Notes under the pieces: model-generated
Database searches by the model: none
Seen by the model: only the letters and a program-made list of their open reading frames with translations
Told to the model about the DNA's origin: nothing
Source: Endozoicomonas numazuensis
GTDB lineage: Bacteria; Pseudomonadota; Gammaproteobacteria; Pseudomonadales; Endozoicomonadaceae
DNA: 49,462 bases
Assembly (NCBI RefSeq): GCF_000722635.1
Contig: NZ_JOKH01000011.1
Span: 1 to 49,462 of the forward strand
Direction: 5' to 3'
Translations under genes and position numbers: made by a program
Shown here: positions 47,705 through 49,462 of the stretch, piece after piece
Numbering within the stretch: the stretch's first letter is position 1
Layout of the letters: every line of letters begins with the position of its first letter

Positions 47705-48151
47705 GTGTGCGGCGGTGTACAATTCGATCTGGATGGCCAGACCATCAAAACCTTTTTCCCGAACCCTAAAGCCCGACTGCCGGTATTGACCCGGCAGGGC
47801 CAGCAGGTCCTGGTACCCTGGGGACGCCGTGAAAGTCAGCCAGGCCTTGCCCCTCAGGGAGGCTGGGCAAGACTTGAGTCCGTAAAAAGTGGCATCTGGA
47901 GCCGTTTTAACCCCAGACCTGTAAAGATCAGTGTCGATGCGTTTATGGAAAAAGATGACGCCGGTGAAAGCCACTGGTTCATGCTGGAAAATCAGCAGTT
48001 TATTCAGGGCCTGATTGCTACAGACGGCCCTTTCACACGGCTTTATGTTGTGACTGAAGAAAACGAACAAAGCTGTCATAAAAGTCATCGCTGGCCCAGG
48101 GTGATGGATGCGCCTGAACCACTAAGAACGACATCAGGTGGACTCTTTTAG
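47705..48151 (+). CDS. Compact, divergent SRAP-like (YedK/HMCES-related) protein
   Basis: The GTG start is followed at once by Cys2 (MCGGVQF), the position of the catalytic cysteine that crosslinks abasic DNA in SRAP proteins. Later segments can be aligned with YedK: VLVPWGRR with the WGxxP region, GWARLES with NARVET, and a final HRWPRVM with HDRxPxVL. The usual Asn, Glu and His partners of Cys2 appear replaced. Length is 148 aa against about 220 for YedK. GGAGAG lies ten bases upstream. No LexA box was seen. Family membership is likely but activity is unclear. Confidence 0.6.
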   Translation: MCGGVQFDLDGQTIKTFFPNPKARLPVLTRQGQQVLVPWGRRESQPGLAPQGGWARLESVKSGIWSRFNPRPVKISVDAFMEKDDAGESHWFMLENQQFIQGLIATDGPFTRLYVVTEENEQSCHKSHRWPRVMDAPEPLRTTSGGLF

Positions 48152-48204
48152 AAGAAGAAGCCTATTATCCCTTTCTTTGAGCCAACATTTCGTTTTGCTC
48201 ATTT

Positions 48205-48307
48205 AAACAGCCATGAGCTAAACAGCCATGAGCGGGAAATGCTGCTCACCTCGAACCATGAAAATGGCTTCAGGGTCTGATAGAGCAGCATTTCCATAGT
48301 AAAAAAC
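48205..48307 (+). repeat. Family 3 repeat upstream of the DUF3313 gene
   Basis: Two tandem heads AAACAGCCATGAGC (48205-48218 and 48220-48233) are followed by a perfect 13-bp stem GGAAATGCTGCTC (48235-48247) / GAGCAGCATTTCC (48283-48295). Inside it is a CCAT-GAAA-ATGG hairpin with a GNRA-type loop. The tail ATAGTAAAAAACTCC ends 28 bp before the next start codon. The best relative lies before cysE (17093-17179). Confidence 0.8.
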
Positions 48308-48334
48308 TCCCTTAATCACATAACGACTCGCACC

Positions 48335-49021
48335 ATGACAGCTTACAAAAAAACACGCCGACTTCTCGCACTGCCCGTTGTGCTGATCAGCGCCCTGCTA
48401 CTGACGGCCTGCTCAACACAACAGAAAATCGATACTGAAGAACAACCCTACAGCGGCTATCTGGAACATTATGAAAAACTCACTCCTATTGATGACGATA
48501 CCGCCATGCGCTGGGTCAGTGGCGATCTGAAGAAATACAAAAAAGTCTATGTTGAGCCCATCAAACTGTTCCCAAATTACAACGCCACGAATGACGCACA
48601 GCGTGAAGTAGCCACCAAAGTGGCAGACTACCTGAACAATGGCTTTAAAGAAGGCCTGAAGAAACGTGGCATGCTGGCTGAAAAACCAGGACCTGGCGTA
48701 CTTGTGATACAACCCGCTATCACAGGTATTGTTTCAGAAATGAAAGACCTCAAACCCAGACAATTTGTCCTGCCTGTTGCTGTTGCCAGAACATTGATTA
48801 AAACCGCAACAGATCGTCTGGATTATATCGTTGCTCTCTATATGGAAGTTCAATTAAGAGACGGTGGTACTGGAAAACTGGAAGGCGAAGTGCTTCGTAA
48901 GGGCATTAATAAACAATCAGACAACGATGAAGTCACCAAAGAAGATGTCAAAGCCGTTCTGGACGACTGGCTTGAATTCTATAATCGTGGACTGGATATG
49001 ATTATCGGAAAAGAACAATAA
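48335..49021 (+). CDS. DUF3313-type lipoprotein
   Basis: The 228-aa protein has a basic N-terminus, a hydrophobic signal and lipobox LLTAC with Cys26, so it should be a lipoprotein. The residue after Cys26 is Ser, consistent with outer-membrane sorting. The body has KKVYVEPIKLFPNYNA and LVIQPAITGIVSEMKDLKP, typical of DUF3313 proteins, whose function is unknown. A family 3 repeat lies directly upstream. The ribosome-binding site is weak. Confidence 0.85.
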   Translation: MTAYKKTRRLLALPVVLISALLLTACSTQQKIDTEEQPYSGYLEHYEKLTPIDDDTAMRWVSGDLKKYKKVYVEPIKLFPNYNATNDAQREVATKVADYLNNGFKEGLKKRGMLAEKPGPGVLVIQPAITGIVSEMKDLKPRQFVLPVAVARTLIKTATDRLDYIVALYMEVQLRDGGTGKLEGEVLRKGINKQSDNDEVTKEDVKAVLDDWLEFYNRGLDMIIGKEQ

Positions 49022-49042
49022 TCCAGGAGTCAGGTGATTTTC

Positions 49043-49183
49043 TATACCCATTGGATTTCAAGATGCTACTAGGCGACAAGTGAGCGAAGCCCTGTGAGAC
49101 TAAAAGTAGTAGGTGAAAGTAGTAGGTGATCAGGGTGAGCGAACGCTGGCAACAACGTAGCATCTTGAAAGGCGATGGGTATA
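49043..49183 (+). repeat. ERIC-like repeat, copy 2 (family 2)
   Basis: A 141-bp copy of the element at 20397-20524 with the same TATACCC ends and CTTGAA arms. It is 13 bp longer because AAAGTAGTAGGTG is duplicated in tandem in its centre. Confidence 0.85.
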
Positions 49184-49184
49184 T

Positions 49185-49247
49185 CCGTTCGCACTGAGCC
49201 TATCAAAGCGCATTACCAGTATCCTTCGACAGGCTCAGGATGAACGG
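49185..49247. repeat. Short inverted repeat of the CAGGCTCAGG-GAACGG type
   Basis: The ends CCGTTCGCACTGAGCCT and AGGCTCAGGATGAACGG are inverted repeats with one or two mismatches. The CTTCGACAGGCTCAGGATGA string is a widely seen dispersed palindromic unit in many bacterial genomes. It abuts the ERIC-like copy. Confidence 0.7.
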
Positions 49248-49413
49248 GGTTCGTAGGAAAATTAGCTTGGCGGCACTAGCCCGGAAAATTCATAAAGCCG
49301 CTCCAGTCAGACTATAGACTGCGGAAATACTGAGATATTCGTTTGCTGATGTGAACGAAAAGAAACGAACATCGCTCGTCGGCTTCTCGCTAGCTCTTTC
49401 TCCGCCGTGACAG
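49248..49413. other. Gene-free tail
   Basis: No supportable coding frame, promoter or terminator was found between the repeat at 49247 and the palindrome at 49414. Confidence 0.4.
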
Positions 49414-49462
49414 CATTTTCTCGTCAGATCCATGCAATAAGCATGAATATGACGAGAAAATG
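49414..49462. repeat. Palindrome at the window edge
   Basis: Perfect 13-bp arms CATTTTCTCGTCA/TGACGAGAAAATG enclose an inner ATGC-AATAA-GCAT hairpin. The right arm ends exactly at the window edge, so the element may be larger. Confidence 0.7.

Overview
The window is about 49.5 kb of ordinary bacterial chromosome. Nearly every recognised housekeeping gene is gammaproteobacterial. The orders der-bamB-yfgM-hisS / rodZ-pilW / rlmN-ndk, iscRSUA-hscBA-fdx-iscX next to cysE-trmJ-suhB, queA-tgt-yajC-secDF and lptFG / pepA-holC-valS resemble those of Pseudomonas and the Oceanospirillales. The moderate GC content, many short intergenic repeats, IS remnants and several lineage-restricted proteins suggest a marine, possibly host-associated Oceanospirillales bacterium of the Endozoicomonas type. 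That assignment is an inference from gene order and style, not from a database search.

Layout. 1-600: remnant of an IS630-type transposase. 600-9800, all on the minus strand: der, bamB, yfgM, hisS, rodZ, pilW, rlmN, ndk. The usual ispG between rodZ and hisS is absent and a 168-bp palindromic repeat sits there. 9980-18040: the full ISC iron-sulfur operon with iscX, then cysE and trmJ, all on the minus strand. A consensus-like IscR type 1 site overlaps the iscR promoter. 18500-20830: suhB (+), an isochorismatase-like hydrolase, an IS3 orfA remnant and an ERIC-like repeat. 20825-27218: secF, secD, yajC, tgt and queA (minus strand), with four repeat copies in the secD-yajC and yajC-tgt spacers. 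27589-31950: tRNA-Leu(CAA), ogt, a methyltransferase, rimJ, an unknown secreted protein, a TetR regulator and an RDD membrane protein. 32200-40760: a very small protein, lptG-lptF, then pepA, holC, an unnamed partner gene and valS on the plus strand. 40850-43980: four minus-strand genes of mostly unknown function (a 348-aa protein with hydrophobic segments, an acidic protein, an MFS-like transporter, a 92-aa protein). 44200-49020: class I fumarase, a ferredoxin/flavin-reductase-like protein with eroded cofactor motifs, bolA, a compact SRAP-like protein and a DUF3313 lipoprotein. 49040 to the end: stacked repeats.

The genes cover translation (hisS, valS, rlmN, tgt, queA, trmJ, tRNA-Leu), Fe-S cluster assembly and likely client enzymes (ISC; rlmN and class I fumarase), envelope assembly (bamB, secDF-yajC, lptFG, rodZ, pilW) and cysteine supply for IscS (cysE).

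The most interesting material is intergenic. Family 1 is a set of about 165-bp elements (five clear copies plus degenerate ones) whose whole length folds into one hairpin. Its stem arms differ between copies but stay paired, around a conserved apical segment. Family 2 is ERIC-like (two copies). Family 3 is a roughly 90-bp element with a conserved AAACAGCCATGAGC head and a covarying stem. It has two good copies, one weaker copy and fragments, and the two good copies lie directly upstream of cysE and the DUF3313 gene in sense orientation. No CRISPR array, prophage or recognisable defence system was found.
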